The position numbers and the translations under genes were made by a program. The notes beneath the pieces were generated by a model. The model had not been told where the DNA came from and did no database searches. It saw only the letters and a program-made list of their open reading frames with translations. Source: Butyricimonas sp. Marseille-P3923 (GTDB lineage: Bacteria > Bacteroidota > Bacteroidia > Bacteroidales > Marinifilaceae). Taken from it: a stretch of 64,000 nucleotides of DNA. The first letter of the stretch is position 1, and the number at the start of each line of letters is the position of its first letter. The stretch is from NCBI RefSeq assembly GCF_900184685.1, contig NZ_FXXL01000006.1, forward strand, positions 124,001-188,000, in the 5' to 3' direction. Shown here piece after piece: positions 1 to 9,301 of the stretch.

Positions 1-1
1 A

Positions 2-1033
2 ACAACATTACTGGAAGGGCTATCTTCCAAAGAAAAGAAATGCTTATTCTTAAATTGTGACAACCTTGACGACAAGTTGTTGTTAGAGGAAAAAACATCG
101 ACAGAACTCAAGTTATTGTTATCATCTTACGAGATCATTTTTATTGATGAAGCCCAAAGAGTAAAAAATATAGGTCTGACCATTAAAATGATCGGTGATT
201 TAAAACTAGCCGGACAAGTGATTGTTACAGGTTCTTCTTCTCTTGATATGGCAAATGAAATAAACGAACCGGCTACAGGACGTATCATAGAATATCAACT
301 ATTCCCATTCTCTTTATCCGAACTTGCAGCTCATACATCCGAAAGAGAAGAACAACGTTTATTGGAACAAAGAATGATTTACGGTCTTTATCCTGAAGTT
401 ATTAACGAACCGACCGATGCTAAACGAACTCTAGTAACCCTTGCCAACAATTATCTCTACAAAGACCTTTTCACTTACAAGGGAATGAAGAAGCCTGACA
501 TCTTGCAAAAATTAGTTAGGGCTTTAGCATTACAACTAGGTAGTGAAGTATCATATAACGAATTAAGTAATTTATTAGGAGTGGACAGGGAAACCGTGGA
601 AAACTACATCAATCTCCTTGAAAAATGCTTTGTTGTCTTTAGACTGGATTCATTCAATCGTAACATTAGAAACGAAATAAAAAAAGGGAAGAAAGTATAT
701 TTTTACGATAATGGAATCAGGAATGCTGTCATTTCTAATTTTGCACCATTGGAACTACGGAATGACGTGGGCGCACTTTGGGAAAATCTAATGGTATGCG
801 AAAGAGTAAAACGTAATTCTTATTCCAAAAACTTTGCTACTCAATATTTTTGGCGTACCCATGACCAAAAAGAAATTGATCTAGTAGAAGATCAAGACGG
901 AATACTAACAACCTTCGAATTTAAATGGAACACTAAAAGTAAAACCTCCATACCGAAAATCTTTGCAGAGACTTATCCCAACTCAATTTTTAAAGTTATA
1001 ACACCAGACAACTTTTGGGAATTTGTCAAATAA
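2..1033 (+). CDS. ATP-binding protein, AAA_14/DUF4143 family (5' end outside window)
   Basis: The reading frame is open from base 2, so the start codon and the Walker A loop lie upstream of the window. The visible part begins just before a Walker B-like stretch (IIFIDEAQ). It is followed by a sensor-like VTGSSS segment, a winged-helix-like region (VSYNELSNLLGVDRETVENYINLLE) and a C-terminal nuclease-like DUF4143 region ending FWRTHDQKEIDLVE...TFEFKW. The DxE...FEFK arrangement resembles the PD-(D/E)XK core often seen in this family. These proteins are widespread, mobile and functionally vague; a DNA-related role is usually assumed. The stop codon lies almost directly against a broken endonuclease-family gene, which suggests this gene was inserted there. 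Confidence 0.85.
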   Translation, partial: TTLLEGLSSKEKKCLFLNCDNLDDKLLLEEKTSTELKLLLSSYEIIFIDEAQRVKNIGLTIKMIGDLKLAGQVIVTGSSSLDMANEINEPATGRIIEYQLFPFSLSELAAHTSEREEQRLLEQRMIYGLYPEVINEPTDAKRTLVTLANNYLYKDLFTYKGMKKPDILQKLVRALALQLGSEVSYNELSNLLGVDRETVENYINLLEKCFVVFRLDSFNRNIRNEIKKGKKVYFYDNGIRNAVISNFAPLELRNDVGALWENLMVCERVKRNSYSKNFATQYFWRTHDQKEIDLVEDQDGILTTFEFKWNTKSKTSIPKIFAETYPNSIFKVITPDNFWEFVK

Positions 1034-1038
1034 ACGGG

Positions 1039-1218
1039 ATGACCGATAGCTTCAACGAAAAAGGACGTGGCCTCGGGAACACTTATATCGGGGAATTCCC
1101 CTCGTTCCGTATCGACCACATCCTGCACTCACCATTATTCAAAACAGTATCCTACACCCGGGATACGGTCAAGTATTCAGATCATTATCCAGTTCGAAGT
1201 GATCTGAAATTCAGATAA
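1039..1218 (+). pseudogene. C-terminal remnant of an endonuclease/exonuclease/phosphatase (DNase I-like) protein
   Basis: About 60 residues are left. They contain two hallmarks of the C-terminal part of the EEP (DNase I-like) fold, a RIDHI motif and an SDHYP motif with the catalytic histidine, preceded by a GLGNTY segment. A full family member has about 250-300 residues, so more than three quarters is missing. The in-frame ATG at 1039 is only 5 nt after the preceding ATPase stop. I read this as the 3' stub of a gene interrupted or replaced by the ATPase gene; the 5' part may lie upstream of the window. It is unlikely to be active. Confidence 0.7.
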
Positions 1219-1231
1219 AGCACACTACTTT

Positions 1232-2509
1232 CTATAAACCTTCCATATATTGTTTTATCATCCGTTGCGTATATTGCATCTGCATTTGGTCAGAAATTCC
1301 GGCACTTACCACGAATGCCTGATTCAAACATTGCTTGGCTTTTTCCACGTTATTCGTATTCTGAAAACATTGAGCCAGTATAATCAAAAAGCGAGTATGC
1401 ATTTCCGCATCCATATCTTTCTTTTCCAGAGCCTTCGTGATCCAATCAATGGATTTCGTGTAAGCATTCTTCGACAACTGCCCGTTATAAGCCATTGACA
1501 AATCCTCTAACGCCTGCCCGTAATCTCCCGCCTCAACTTGATCACCTTTTCCGGCAAAATATTTATCCATATTCTCGAAGAACTTTGCTTCGTCATGCCG
1601 ATACAAATAATAAGTAGCGTCCGCTAACAACGTGATGGCATCCAACACGCTCAACGAACCGAATGAGATTTCGGAATACACCGGTTTCAAATCCTTGTTC
1701 ACCCGTTCCAGACGATCCTTGTAAGCCAAATCACCTTTCTTACATAACTGAACAATATACCCGTTATTCAAAGCGATCAAGTAACCCGCAACCTCTTTAT
1801 TTTTCGTCACTTGAACAAATTTGTCATAATTGGCGACAACAAAATCGAACACCTCATCCTCTTTAGAAGTCTGCGGGTGATATAACATCAATATCTGAAA
1901 GTCCTTCTCGTTAATCATGTTCCCCAACTTCTTGTTCTTCAAGTAAGCCGGGAAAAGACTCTCGATCCGGGTCGTCCACTTCTGCCGGTCATATTCCTCC
2001 TGTCTCGGCAAGAAAAGAGGGGCATCCAGTAACAATTGCTGATGCAAATCCAAATCGTTCTTTTTCTTCTTGAACTTCTCGTACATTTGTATGAAACTCA
2101 ACTCTTCGCCTCTCGCGATCTTCGCTTCTTTCAGGAGGGCTGCCGCCTCCATTGCTCCTTGCGCCCGCCTCAACTCTTTACTTTCGCCATTGATAAATAC
2201 CATCGTGGGCAAAACCTTCACATCGTATTTCTTCGCCACCTCGCTATTCTCCTTCGCCTCCACGTTTACCTGCACGCAAACAAAATGAGCGTTAAAATAA
2301 TCGCCCACCTCTGGCAACGTGAATATCCGTGTAGCCATCGCCTTGCAAGGTCCGCACCAGTCCGCGTAAAAATCAACGAACAAATCCTTTTTCTCTTCCT
2401 TCGCCTTCTTCAAAGCCTCGTCAAAAGAGCCCTTGAACATCACCATCTGGGCAGACAAATTCCCCAGCGTTCCGAGCAGGAACGCCAACATATAAAATAA
2501 TTTCACCAT
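1232..2509 (-). CDS. Thioredoxin-fold periplasmic protein with helical C-terminal domain
   Basis: The 425-residue product has a signal peptide (residues 1-20, cleavage after LSA). A thioredoxin domain follows at about residues 22-135, with the active site WCGPC (Cys52 and Cys55) and a cis-proline segment VLPTMVF. The remaining 290 residues are mostly helical and TPR-like (for example SIDWITKALEKKDMDAEMHTRF). Family knowledge: such proteins reduce or isomerise disulfides in the periplasm. It is the last gene of a minus-strand uptake locus (sigma, FecR, SusC, SusD, two lipoproteins, this gene), so it probably acts on cargo or partners of that transporter. That link is inference. The plus-strand EEP remnant ends 13 nt from its stop codon. 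Confidence 0.85.
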   Translation of the reverse strand: MVKLFYMLAFLLGTLGNLSAQMVMFKGSFDEALKKAKEEKKDLFVDFYADWCGPCKAMATRIFTLPEVGDYFNAHFVCVQVNVEAKENSEVAKKYDVKVLPTMVFINGESKELRRAQGAMEAAALLKEAKIARGEELSFIQMYEKFKKKKNDLDLHQQLLLDAPLFLPRQEEYDRQKWTTRIESLFPAYLKNKKLGNMINEKDFQILMLYHPQTSKEDEVFDFVVANYDKFVQVTKNKEVAGYLIALNNGYIVQLCKKGDLAYKDRLERVNKDLKPVYSEISFGSLSVLDAITLLADATYYLYRHDEAKFFENMDKYFAGKGDQVEAGDYGQALEDLSMAYNGQLSKNAYTKSIDWITKALEKKDMDAEMHTRFLIILAQCFQNTNNVEKAKQCLNQAFVVSAGISDQMQMQYTQRMIKQYMEGL

Positions 2510-2602
2510 AAACTCCGATTTAATTTATAAAAGAATTATTATTCAAGATTTTATGACCCGTGACAGACCGTCCCGTCACGAATCATAAATCTCAAAATCA
2601 CA

Positions 2603-3370
2603 CTACTTATCCACTATAAAAGTATATACCTCTTCCAACACGGCACGCTGCCCCTCGTTCTCAATCTCTATCGACACCACGTATCTTCCAGCGGGAGCCT
2701 TGCAACCAAACGCAACATTCATACGTCCTCCCCCCATAATGGTCAACGATTGCCGAAATAATTCAGCATTTTCCAGATTATCGTTTTTCACGTTCGCAAT
2801 AGCATACGACAAAGGTTCTGTGCCCAACACACTTTCAATAGGCTGGGTTACCCACGGAGATTGATATTTTATCCGATTTTCAAGTTTAACGATTTCACTT
2901 TTCATCATCGCTTCACTTTCAAATCCCAATTCTTGGGCAACTTTATCAACTGTATTTTCCTGAATACTTGCAATTTGCTTCCCCAAGGCTCGATATTCAG
3001 CATAAAGATCATTATACGAAGCCTCCAATTCCGCCATTTGTCTCTCAAGTTCGTCATATTCCTCATCACTAATACCCGGGTCATACATCTGATCCTCCAA
3101 ATCATATATTTGATCCATGAGGGCATCCAATTCATCTTCCATATCAGCTTCTTGGTTTTCGAGTTCCTCGATCTCCGCGAGTAAAGACGACATACCCGCA
3201 TCGTAATCAGCGCTATATTTATCCAGAGTACTTTTAACGTCATAGATATGCAAACTGTCTATAGCATACGTTGCATTTTTTATGTCCAAATACCCGACTT
3301 CGACATCGTTACAAGCGAAGAAGCCCAACGAATATCCGACTAATAATATATACCATATCTTTTTCATCAT
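2603..3370 (-). CDS. Acidic coiled-coil lipoprotein of SusCD locus 1
   Basis: The N-terminus has a lipoprotein signal ending in a lipobox (LGFFAC, Cys20), so the mature 235-residue protein should be membrane anchored. Residues about 58-150 are rich in Glu, Asp, Leu and Gln in heptad-like order (LAEIEELENQEADMEDELDA...), giving a long, very acidic coiled coil. The last 90 residues look like a compact beta domain with a GGGRMNVAFGCKAPAG segment. I do not recognise the family. Its start overlaps the stop of the preceding fasciclin-like gene (ATGATGA), so the two are probably translationally coupled, which points to a shared role at the SusCD transporter. Confidence 0.75.
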   Translation of the reverse strand: MMKKIWYILLVGYSLGFFACNDVEVGYLDIKNATYAIDSLHIYDVKSTLDKYSADYDAGMSSLLAEIEELENQEADMEDELDALMDQIYDLEDQMYDPGISDEEYDELERQMAELEASYNDLYAEYRALGKQIASIQENTVDKVAQELGFESEAMMKSEIVKLENRIKYQSPWVTQPIESVLGTEPLSYAIANVKNDNLENAELFRQSLTIMGGGRMNVAFGCKAPAGRYVVSIEIENEGQRAVLEEVYTFIVDK

Positions 3371-4023
3371 CTATTAATTAAAAAGTTATTTAGATCAAAG
3401 TCATAATTCAAAGATTGTACTACTCCATTATTGGTTTGAATATTCGAGGAGGCGACTACCTCGGGCTTTGCCTCTATGCTATTCTTGATAGCGATATACA
3501 AATGGAAAGCACCCGCATGTGCCATATCTTGATATGCATCTTGCAATTTCCACAAGAAAAGTTCACCCCGCAAACTTTCGCAAACGGCTCCTTCTTCTTC
3601 CGTTAATTTTTGCCCGACAACCAACCGCCTTCCCGCGGGAATATCTTCCGTCATAATTCTTTTAGGCACGATCAAGGCTTCCAAAAGCTTTTTACAGTCA
3701 GCCGCGTTAATATCGCTTACGCGGTCATAACCTTTCTTCAGCAAATAACGACAAATAACATGATTCGTGATCCCGAAAAAAGTAATTTGCTTGTACTCAC
3801 CGGTACCATCAAAAAAAGTTTTCATACCCGCGTGCTCGATCATTACCCTCGTGGAGTCCCAGTCATAACCGTCCGTGTGGAAATAATCCCACATGGAACA
3901 ATCGTGTACCCCCTTTGCCAATCCCCCATCGATATATTCGTATTTCGTGCAGGAACCAAATACTATGGCTACCATGATAATTATTCCCTTGCATATATTT
4001 TTTATTGTTGATGCCATAACCAA
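3367..4023 (-). CDS. Fasciclin-like lipoprotein downstream of SusD
   Basis: The 218-residue product has a lipoprotein signal with lipobox VFGSC. The mature part contains a fasciclin-like repeat: a FFG(I)TNHVICRYLLKKGY stretch, a block with leucine/lysine LLEALIVPKRI, and a C-terminal strand QSLNYDFDLNNFL. Fasciclin-like lipoproteins often follow susC-susD pairs in Bacteroidales and are thought to be surface accessory or adhesion proteins. The frame overlaps the end of susD by 22 nt; a second ATG at 4017 would shorten the overlap to 16 nt, and the true start is undecided. The overlap argues for translational coupling. Family assignment is moderately sure; the ligand is unknown. Confidence 0.7.
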   Translation of the reverse strand: MVMASTIKNICKGIIIMVAIVFGSCTKYEYIDGGLAKGVHDCSMWDYFHTDGYDWDSTRVMIEHAGMKTFFDGTGEYKQITFFGITNHVICRYLLKKGYDRVSDINAADCKKLLEALIVPKRIMTEDIPAGRRLVVGQKLTEEEGAVCESLRGELFLWKLQDAYQDMAHAGAFHLYIAIKNSIEAKPEVVASSNIQTNNGVVQSLNYDFDLNNFLINR

Positions 4024-5603
4024 TAACTATTTTGTTTCATTAAAGTGTTTTTCTCAAAAGAATTGCGAGCGACAGGGAGGTAAAGCGCTCCTCCTTTCAC
4101 GTCTGCATCAGTCAGACTCTTGTACACGGAAGACAATTCCGTCCGGAAATATCCATTTCGCACGATGTCATAATAGCGCTGCCCTTCACCAAAAAGTTCC
4201 CGTTCCCGTTCATGGAATATCTCTTTCCGTAGTTCTTCAATATCTGCAGTACCGCTACCCTCGTATCCCTCGAGTCCTGCCCTTACACGAATTGCATCCA
4301 AATCATCCTTTGCCGGCTTCGCCATATTCAACCGGGCCCGACATTCAGCCCGAAGCAAAATCAAATCCGCCAAACGCCAGACAACCCGATCCCCTTCCAT
4401 TGCCAGCAAGGGAGCAATCCCTTTATTGTGTTCTATCACACTCTGATCCGTTGAATAATACGGTTCATTCCATTTATTTATAAAGGCATATTCAGAATAA
4501 GCATAAGGGACAGAATCTACTACTTCCCATGTCTCCTCGTCATAAATATACTCCCATTGAGTAACCTGTTGTCCCAAATCCTTCCAGTACTCCTTCCTCC
4601 GGGTATCCGCCTCCTCCGGGAATATCTTTTCCACGGTTGCAACCAACATTTTTTTCTGTCCGGGGTCTTCAATATCCGTGTAATTAGTTGGAGAATAAGG
4701 ATAGTTAATCAATGCCTGCCCGGGGTAAATAGGATAAAAACTCACTTGTGCCGTTCGGTTCTCATCCTCGTTATTTACGGCAATACTAAAAATAGTTTCA
4801 TTGCTTTTTCTAACAGGTCCTAACGTGTTCTTTACCATATCCGCCACGGTCAGTTCCAATTTATAGCCCCCTACTTTTCCATCAATCACGAGAGACGCGT
4901 GCTCCTCCGCCTTTTTCCAGTATTCCTCTTTGTCGTATAATCCGCCCATCCAAGCGTAAATATTGGCAAGCAAAGTATGAACCGTCCCCAGGCTGGCGTA
5001 TTGTTTAGAAGTTACGGCATCACCATGGGCATCCGTCAATTTATCATACGTGGGAAGTATTAATGCCTTCTCGGCAGCCCTTAAGGCTTGCGCGAACAAG
5101 GAATCGACAGGACTTTTGCCAACAGCCTCGGTAGATTCCGTCGGTTGAGCCAAGGGGGCATCTCCCCAGTTTTGAGCCACGTTGAAATAAGCAAATGCTT
5201 TTATAAAATTAGCCTGGGCTATCCAGTAATCAGCTCTCTCTTCCGAGATATTCTCGAAACGGAATCTATTTTCTTCAAGCATATTCGCGAGATAAATCGC
5301 CTTGTAATTCTGCGACCAACTTAACATATACATCTTGCTCATAAAACTCTGGGGATCGAGTTCCCGATAGCCTTCATTGTCCGCGAGGCTGTCACACTGC
5401 AACCCACACCATCCAAAAGGATGGACCATCGAAGAAGCACAAATATTTTTCTCGAATCCGAACATGGATATTAACGTACTTTCCAAGTCTTGCTCGCTCT
5501 TGAAGAAGTTCAGGTAAGTAACGGACTTCTCTGACTCGATATCCAACCAATCGTCACAAGCAAAAAGCGGTAAAAAGAATAAAATGATAAATATTTTTTT
5601 CAT
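4002..5603 (-). CDS. SusD/RagB family nutrient-binding lipoprotein (locus 1)
   Basis: The 533-residue product has a lipoprotein signal (PLFACDDW, Cys16). SusD hallmarks follow: a helical TPR-like N-terminal half with ANFIKAFAYFNVAQNWGDAPL, and the C-terminal RLADLILLRAECRARLN...DLDAIRVRAG and ERERELFGEGQRYYDIVRNG motifs. Family role: a surface lid that captures substrate above its SusC partner barrel. It lies 12 nt downstream of susC and overlaps the fasciclin-like gene. Substrate cannot be read from the sequence; no glycosidases are nearby, so a peptide, metal or siderophore-like ligand is as likely as a glycan. Confidence 0.95.
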   Translation of the reverse strand: MKKIFIILFFLPLFACDDWLDIESEKSVTYLNFFKSEQDLESTLISMFGFEKNICASSMVHPFGWCGLQCDSLADNEGYRELDPQSFMSKMYMLSWSQNYKAIYLANMLEENRFRFENISEERADYWIAQANFIKAFAYFNVAQNWGDAPLAQPTESTEAVGKSPVDSLFAQALRAAEKALILPTYDKLTDAHGDAVTSKQYASLGTVHTLLANIYAWMGGLYDKEEYWKKAEEHASLVIDGKVGGYKLELTVADMVKNTLGPVRKSNETIFSIAVNNEDENRTAQVSFYPIYPGQALINYPYSPTNYTDIEDPGQKKMLVATVEKIFPEEADTRRKEYWKDLGQQVTQWEYIYDEETWEVVDSVPYAYSEYAFINKWNEPYYSTDQSVIEHNKGIAPLLAMEGDRVVWRLADLILLRAECRARLNMAKPAKDDLDAIRVRAGLEGYEGSGTADIEELRKEIFHERERELFGEGQRYYDIVRNGYFRTELSSVYKSLTDADVKGGALYLPVARNSFEKNTLMKQNSYWLWHQQ

Positions 5604-5615
5604 AATCTCTCTTTT

Positions 5616-8600
5616 TTAGAAATTAACAGTCAAACCCACAGTGAATTTCCTTGGCAACGGATAAGTCTGCAACATATCTATACCACTTGTAACATCCACC
5701 GTTTCAGGATCCAGACCAGAATAGTTCGTGATTAAAAACAAATTCTCCATCGTCAAGAAAACACGTGCACCACTGAGCCCAATCTTTTTGGCAATCCGGT
5801 CATGCAAATTGTAGCCAAGCGTCAATTGTTTCAAACGAATAAAATTCACGCTCTCGATATTTTTGTCAAATCCACCGTCAGATTGGAATCCCAGGCTAGA
5901 ATAGTATTGATAGCCGGGGAAATCATAATTACCACGACCGTCCCCATTCCACATATCGTATTTCCGGACATCATTCAGCAATGGAGCTTCTGTCCCGTAC
6001 GAGACACTTGCACGCTGATATTTTGCCTGATTCACGATATGGCGTCCCAAGGAATACACGAAGAAAACATTCAAATCAAGTTGTTTCCATCGAATCTCAT
6101 TGGAAAAACCGCCATGGGCTAACGGGAGAGGCGTTTCCGCGTAATACCTGTCATCCTCATCAATTGTTCCGTCACTATTCAAATCCAATATCTTACGTGT
6201 GCCTTGAAAAAAGATCCCATACCCTCCATTCGTGTTCAAGGGCTTAGGCATACCGCCTTCCTTATCGATATAATACACTGGCACCTCGTTCGACGTGTTA
6301 TAGAATCCGTCTGTCTTAAATACCCGGATACGATATAACGGCTTGCCCAATACATTATTTTCAAAATCATAACCATCTATCGTTTTATCCAAACGATTCC
6401 AGTTACGCGAAACATTGAACTTCATTCTCCACTTCACGGCTGTTTCCCGAAGAATATCAGCAGTAAGTTCCAACTCGACACCCTGGTTAGACGTTGCCAA
6501 GGCATTCTGCCACTGGAAAGTATGGAAATAGATATCTCCCGGAAGTTTCACGTTATTCAGTTGTCCCTTCGTGCGGCGATAATAATAATCAAGAGTAAAC
6601 TTCAGCCGGTAATTCAGGAAACTCATATCCAACCCCACGTCATATTGATCGGTTTCTTCCCAGGTCAATTTCCTGTTTATCACACCGCCACTCTGATCGG
6701 GTACAATACCGACATTACCGTAAAAAGTATTCTGGCTCTGCCCCATTAATCCATGTGCCAAATAGCGTTGATTAAATTTCTGCCCCGATCTTCCCCAACT
6801 GGCACGAATCTTCCCGCTACTCAACCAGTATAGAGGTTTCACGAAAGATTCATCCGAGAATATCCAGCCGATAGCGAAGGATGGGAAAGTCGCCCAACGT
6901 ACTTTCTCCCCGAACACGGAAGAACCGTCCCGGCGAACAGTGGCTTCAAACATATACCTTTCTTTATAATTATAGGTTAAACGCCCGAAATAACTATTCA
7001 AATGTTCTTCCTCGAAATCGGACGAGTAATTGAATGCCGATATCCACGCCGGGGTTTTCGAGCCCTCGTCCGCGTCGTCAACCAATCCTTGTTGGTTTCC
7101 CCAAGTACCTTGAACATAGTGAGTATAATCATTCGGTCCTTTTTGGGCGCGCCCCGAATTAGTATAATACTGGTTCTTCAGGAACGACAATCCCAATAAA
7201 ACACTGAAATTATGATTTTGCTTCAAGGTAAGAGAATAATTCAATAAATTCTCGTTCTGTAAAGCGATGTTTCTGGATATCGCACCTTCCGATTTCGACC
7301 AGTGATGTCTTTCGTCATTCGTGCTCGGCTCGAATTGATTCATATTTTGTTGGCTATAATCAATTCCACCCGTGATACGCAAAGAAAGATTCTTGATAAT
7401 CTCGTAATTCAGTACCATATTATAACGCGCAGAATAATCATGATTTTTCTGTTCCACGCTATTCGCCCTGCCCAGTAATTCTTCCACGACATTCCCCTTA
7501 CTCGGGAGTAAAGTGGAAGTCTTCATCGGATCGACAGTCATCCCTTCAATCTTAGCTCCTCCTTTGGCTCCCCCCTTGCTTCTATTGGAATACCCCAAGG
7601 CGATCTGATTATCCACGGTCAATCGTTTCGTCGGGTGAGCCGAAATATTGGTCATCACGTTAAGACGCTCGAAATCGCTGCCATACATGATTCCTTCTTC
7701 TTTAAAATAACCGGCTCCGATCATATAAGTCACCTTATCTCCTCCACCGCTCGCCTGTATATTCACGTTATACACATTCGCAGTGTGGTAACTATACCTC
7801 CACCAGTCCGTCGAATTATTGTAAAAACTATTCAAACTATCCTGCAACACGAATGAAGTATTCGCACCACTTTGCGTCCCGTAAAACCAATCATAATAAG
7901 GTTGGTTACTTTCGTTCTTCGTGGAAAAGTTATACACTTCCCCGAAAGACGAAGGCATCCTCCAGGTTCCGTCAGCAGCCTGATAAGGAGTTCTCGTGTT
8001 ACGCAATCCTTGAAGATTGTACCAACGTTCCAATTGTCCCCCGCTCTGCTCCGGCGTCCGAGGCAACCAAGACGCAGAATAAGAAGCGTTCACCATAAAT
8101 TTTGCCTGTCCTGAACGCCCTTTTTTCGTGGTAATCAAGATCACCCCGTTACCCGCGCGGGAACCGTAAATAGCGGATGAGGCGGCATCTTTCAAAACCT
8201 CGATAGACTCTATCATCGAAGGATCCAAAGACGACAACGTGTTCGTTCCCGTGATGGGTGAAGTAAAAGCCTGCATCGGCACTCCGTCAACAACATACAG
8301 CGGGGTCCCGTATGCCCTGTCGGCACCCTCCGCGTCCTCTCCATTGGCATCTTTCACGAAGAATGAATTGTATCCCCGGATAGCCACGATAGACCCGCCA
8401 CCACCGGGAGCACCGGAAATATTATTCACTTCCACTCCTGCCATGTGTCCTTGCAGCAAACTCTCGAAACTATGCGTGGGCAATTCTTTAATATCGTCCG
8501 CTTTAATGGAAGAAATTGAACTAATCACCGTCCGCTTCTTCTGCTGCCCGTAAGCGATCACCTGTACTTCATCCAACCCGGCGACATCCTCCTTCAGGAT

Positions 8601-9206
8601 CACCCGAATAGAATCCCGCGTACTCTCCGTGAAAGCGATTTGCTGAGACTTGAAACCCACGAACGAGAACTCCAGCGTGCCCTTTGTGATCGGCAAATGC
8701 AGTGCAAACTTACCGTTCTGGGCGGTAGCAGTACCCACGGTGGTACCCGTGAGTTTTACCGTCACGCCCGGCAGGGGTTGATTCTTCTCGTCCAGCACCA
8801 CACCCGAAACCAGTAAACCCTTTTGTCCGGAAGCAGTCGTTTGCACGAACGGGCGCACGATGACCACGTTTTCCTCGATCTCGAAGCGATAATTTTCCCC
8901 GAAAACGAGGGAAAGTACCTCTTTCAAGGACTTAGCCGTCACGTTCACGGTCACCTTTTGATTCACATCGACCTCCCGGTTGCTAAAAAGGAAATCTTTA
9001 CCGGTTTGTTTTCTCAATTCTTTGACGACATCCCCCAGCGGCATATCTTTCACGTGGAGAGTGACCTTGTTATCTTGGGCGTTTGCCGGCATTGCCGCCA
9101 TGCACAAGCCGCAAAACAACAAAACCCAAAACGCTCTCGTCACCCGAAAAGACCGCGAACAGAAACTCCGGGGAGCCTTTTGTTGCATGGTTTGATTTTT
9201 TTCCAT
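5616..9206 (-). CDS. SusC/RagA TonB-linked outer-membrane transporter with STN signalling domain (locus 1)
   Basis: The 1196-residue protein starts with a long signal sequence (cleavage near ANAQ, residue 44). An STN domain follows at about 45-120 (VTLHVKDMPLGDVVKELRKQTG). Next come a CarboxypepD_reg-like domain (VSGVVLDEKNQPLPGVTVKLTG), the TonB box/plug region (LDEVQVIAYGQQKKRTVISS, YVVDGVPM, EVLKDAASSAIYGSRAGNGVI) and a 22-strand-type barrel ending in an aromatic residue (LTVNF). The STN domain links this transporter to the FecR anti-sigma protein encoded just upstream, so ligand occupancy is probably signalled to the ECF sigma factor. The gene lies 12 nt before susD. Confidence 0.96.
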   Translation of the reverse strand: MEKNQTMQQKAPRSFCSRSFRVTRAFWVLLFCGLCMAAMPANAQDNKVTLHVKDMPLGDVVKELRKQTGKDFLFSNREVDVNQKVTVNVTAKSLKEVLSLVFGENYRFEIEENVVIVRPFVQTTASGQKGLLVSGVVLDEKNQPLPGVTVKLTGTTVGTATAQNGKFALHLPITKGTLEFSFVGFKSQQIAFTESTRDSIRVILKEDVAGLDEVQVIAYGQQKKRTVISSISSIKADDIKELPTHSFESLLQGHMAGVEVNNISGAPGGGGSIVAIRGYNSFFVKDANGEDAEGADRAYGTPLYVVDGVPMQAFTSPITGTNTLSSLDPSMIESIEVLKDAASSAIYGSRAGNGVILITTKKGRSGQAKFMVNASYSASWLPRTPEQSGGQLERWYNLQGLRNTRTPYQAADGTWRMPSSFGEVYNFSTKNESNQPYYDWFYGTQSGANTSFVLQDSLNSFYNNSTDWWRYSYHTANVYNVNIQASGGGDKVTYMIGAGYFKEEGIMYGSDFERLNVMTNISAHPTKRLTVDNQIALGYSNRSKGGAKGGAKIEGMTVDPMKTSTLLPSKGNVVEELLGRANSVEQKNHDYSARYNMVLNYEIIKNLSLRITGGIDYSQQNMNQFEPSTNDERHHWSKSEGAISRNIALQNENLLNYSLTLKQNHNFSVLLGLSFLKNQYYTNSGRAQKGPNDYTHYVQGTWGNQQGLVDDADEGSKTPAWISAFNYSSDFEEEHLNSYFGRLTYNYKERYMFEATVRRDGSSVFGEKVRWATFPSFAIGWIFSDESFVKPLYWLSSGKIRASWGRSGQKFNQRYLAHGLMGQSQNTFYGNVGIVPDQSGGVINRKLTWEETDQYDVGLDMSFLNYRLKFTLDYYYRRTKGQLNNVKLPGDIYFHTFQWQNALATSNQGVELELTADILRETAVKWRMKFNVSRNWNRLDKTIDGYDFENNVLGKPLYRIRVFKTDGFYNTSNEVPVYYIDKEGGMPKPLNTNGGYGIFFQGTRKILDLNSDGTIDEDDRYYAETPLPLAHGGFSNEIRWKQLDLNVFFVYSLGRHIVNQAKYQRASVSYGTEAPLLNDVRKYDMWNGDGRGNYDFPGYQYYSSLGFQSDGGFDKNIESVNFIRLKQLTLGYNLHDRIAKKIGLSGARVFLTMENLFLITNYSGLDPETVDVTSGIDMLQTYPLPRKFTVGLTVNF

Positions 9207-9301
9207 AACTTTGTATTAATAGTTTAACATCACTAATCCAGAATCCTACTTCGGATTAGTTTGAACAAGACGGTATCTGCGCTAACAGATGCCGTTTTTC
9301 T

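Noticed and set aside
2036-2500. Long plus-strand frame (154 codons) opposite the thioredoxin gene
   Set aside because: It runs antisense to a well-supported gene with signal peptide and CxxC, and its sequence is rich in Leu, His and Arg as expected from antisense of a coding gene.
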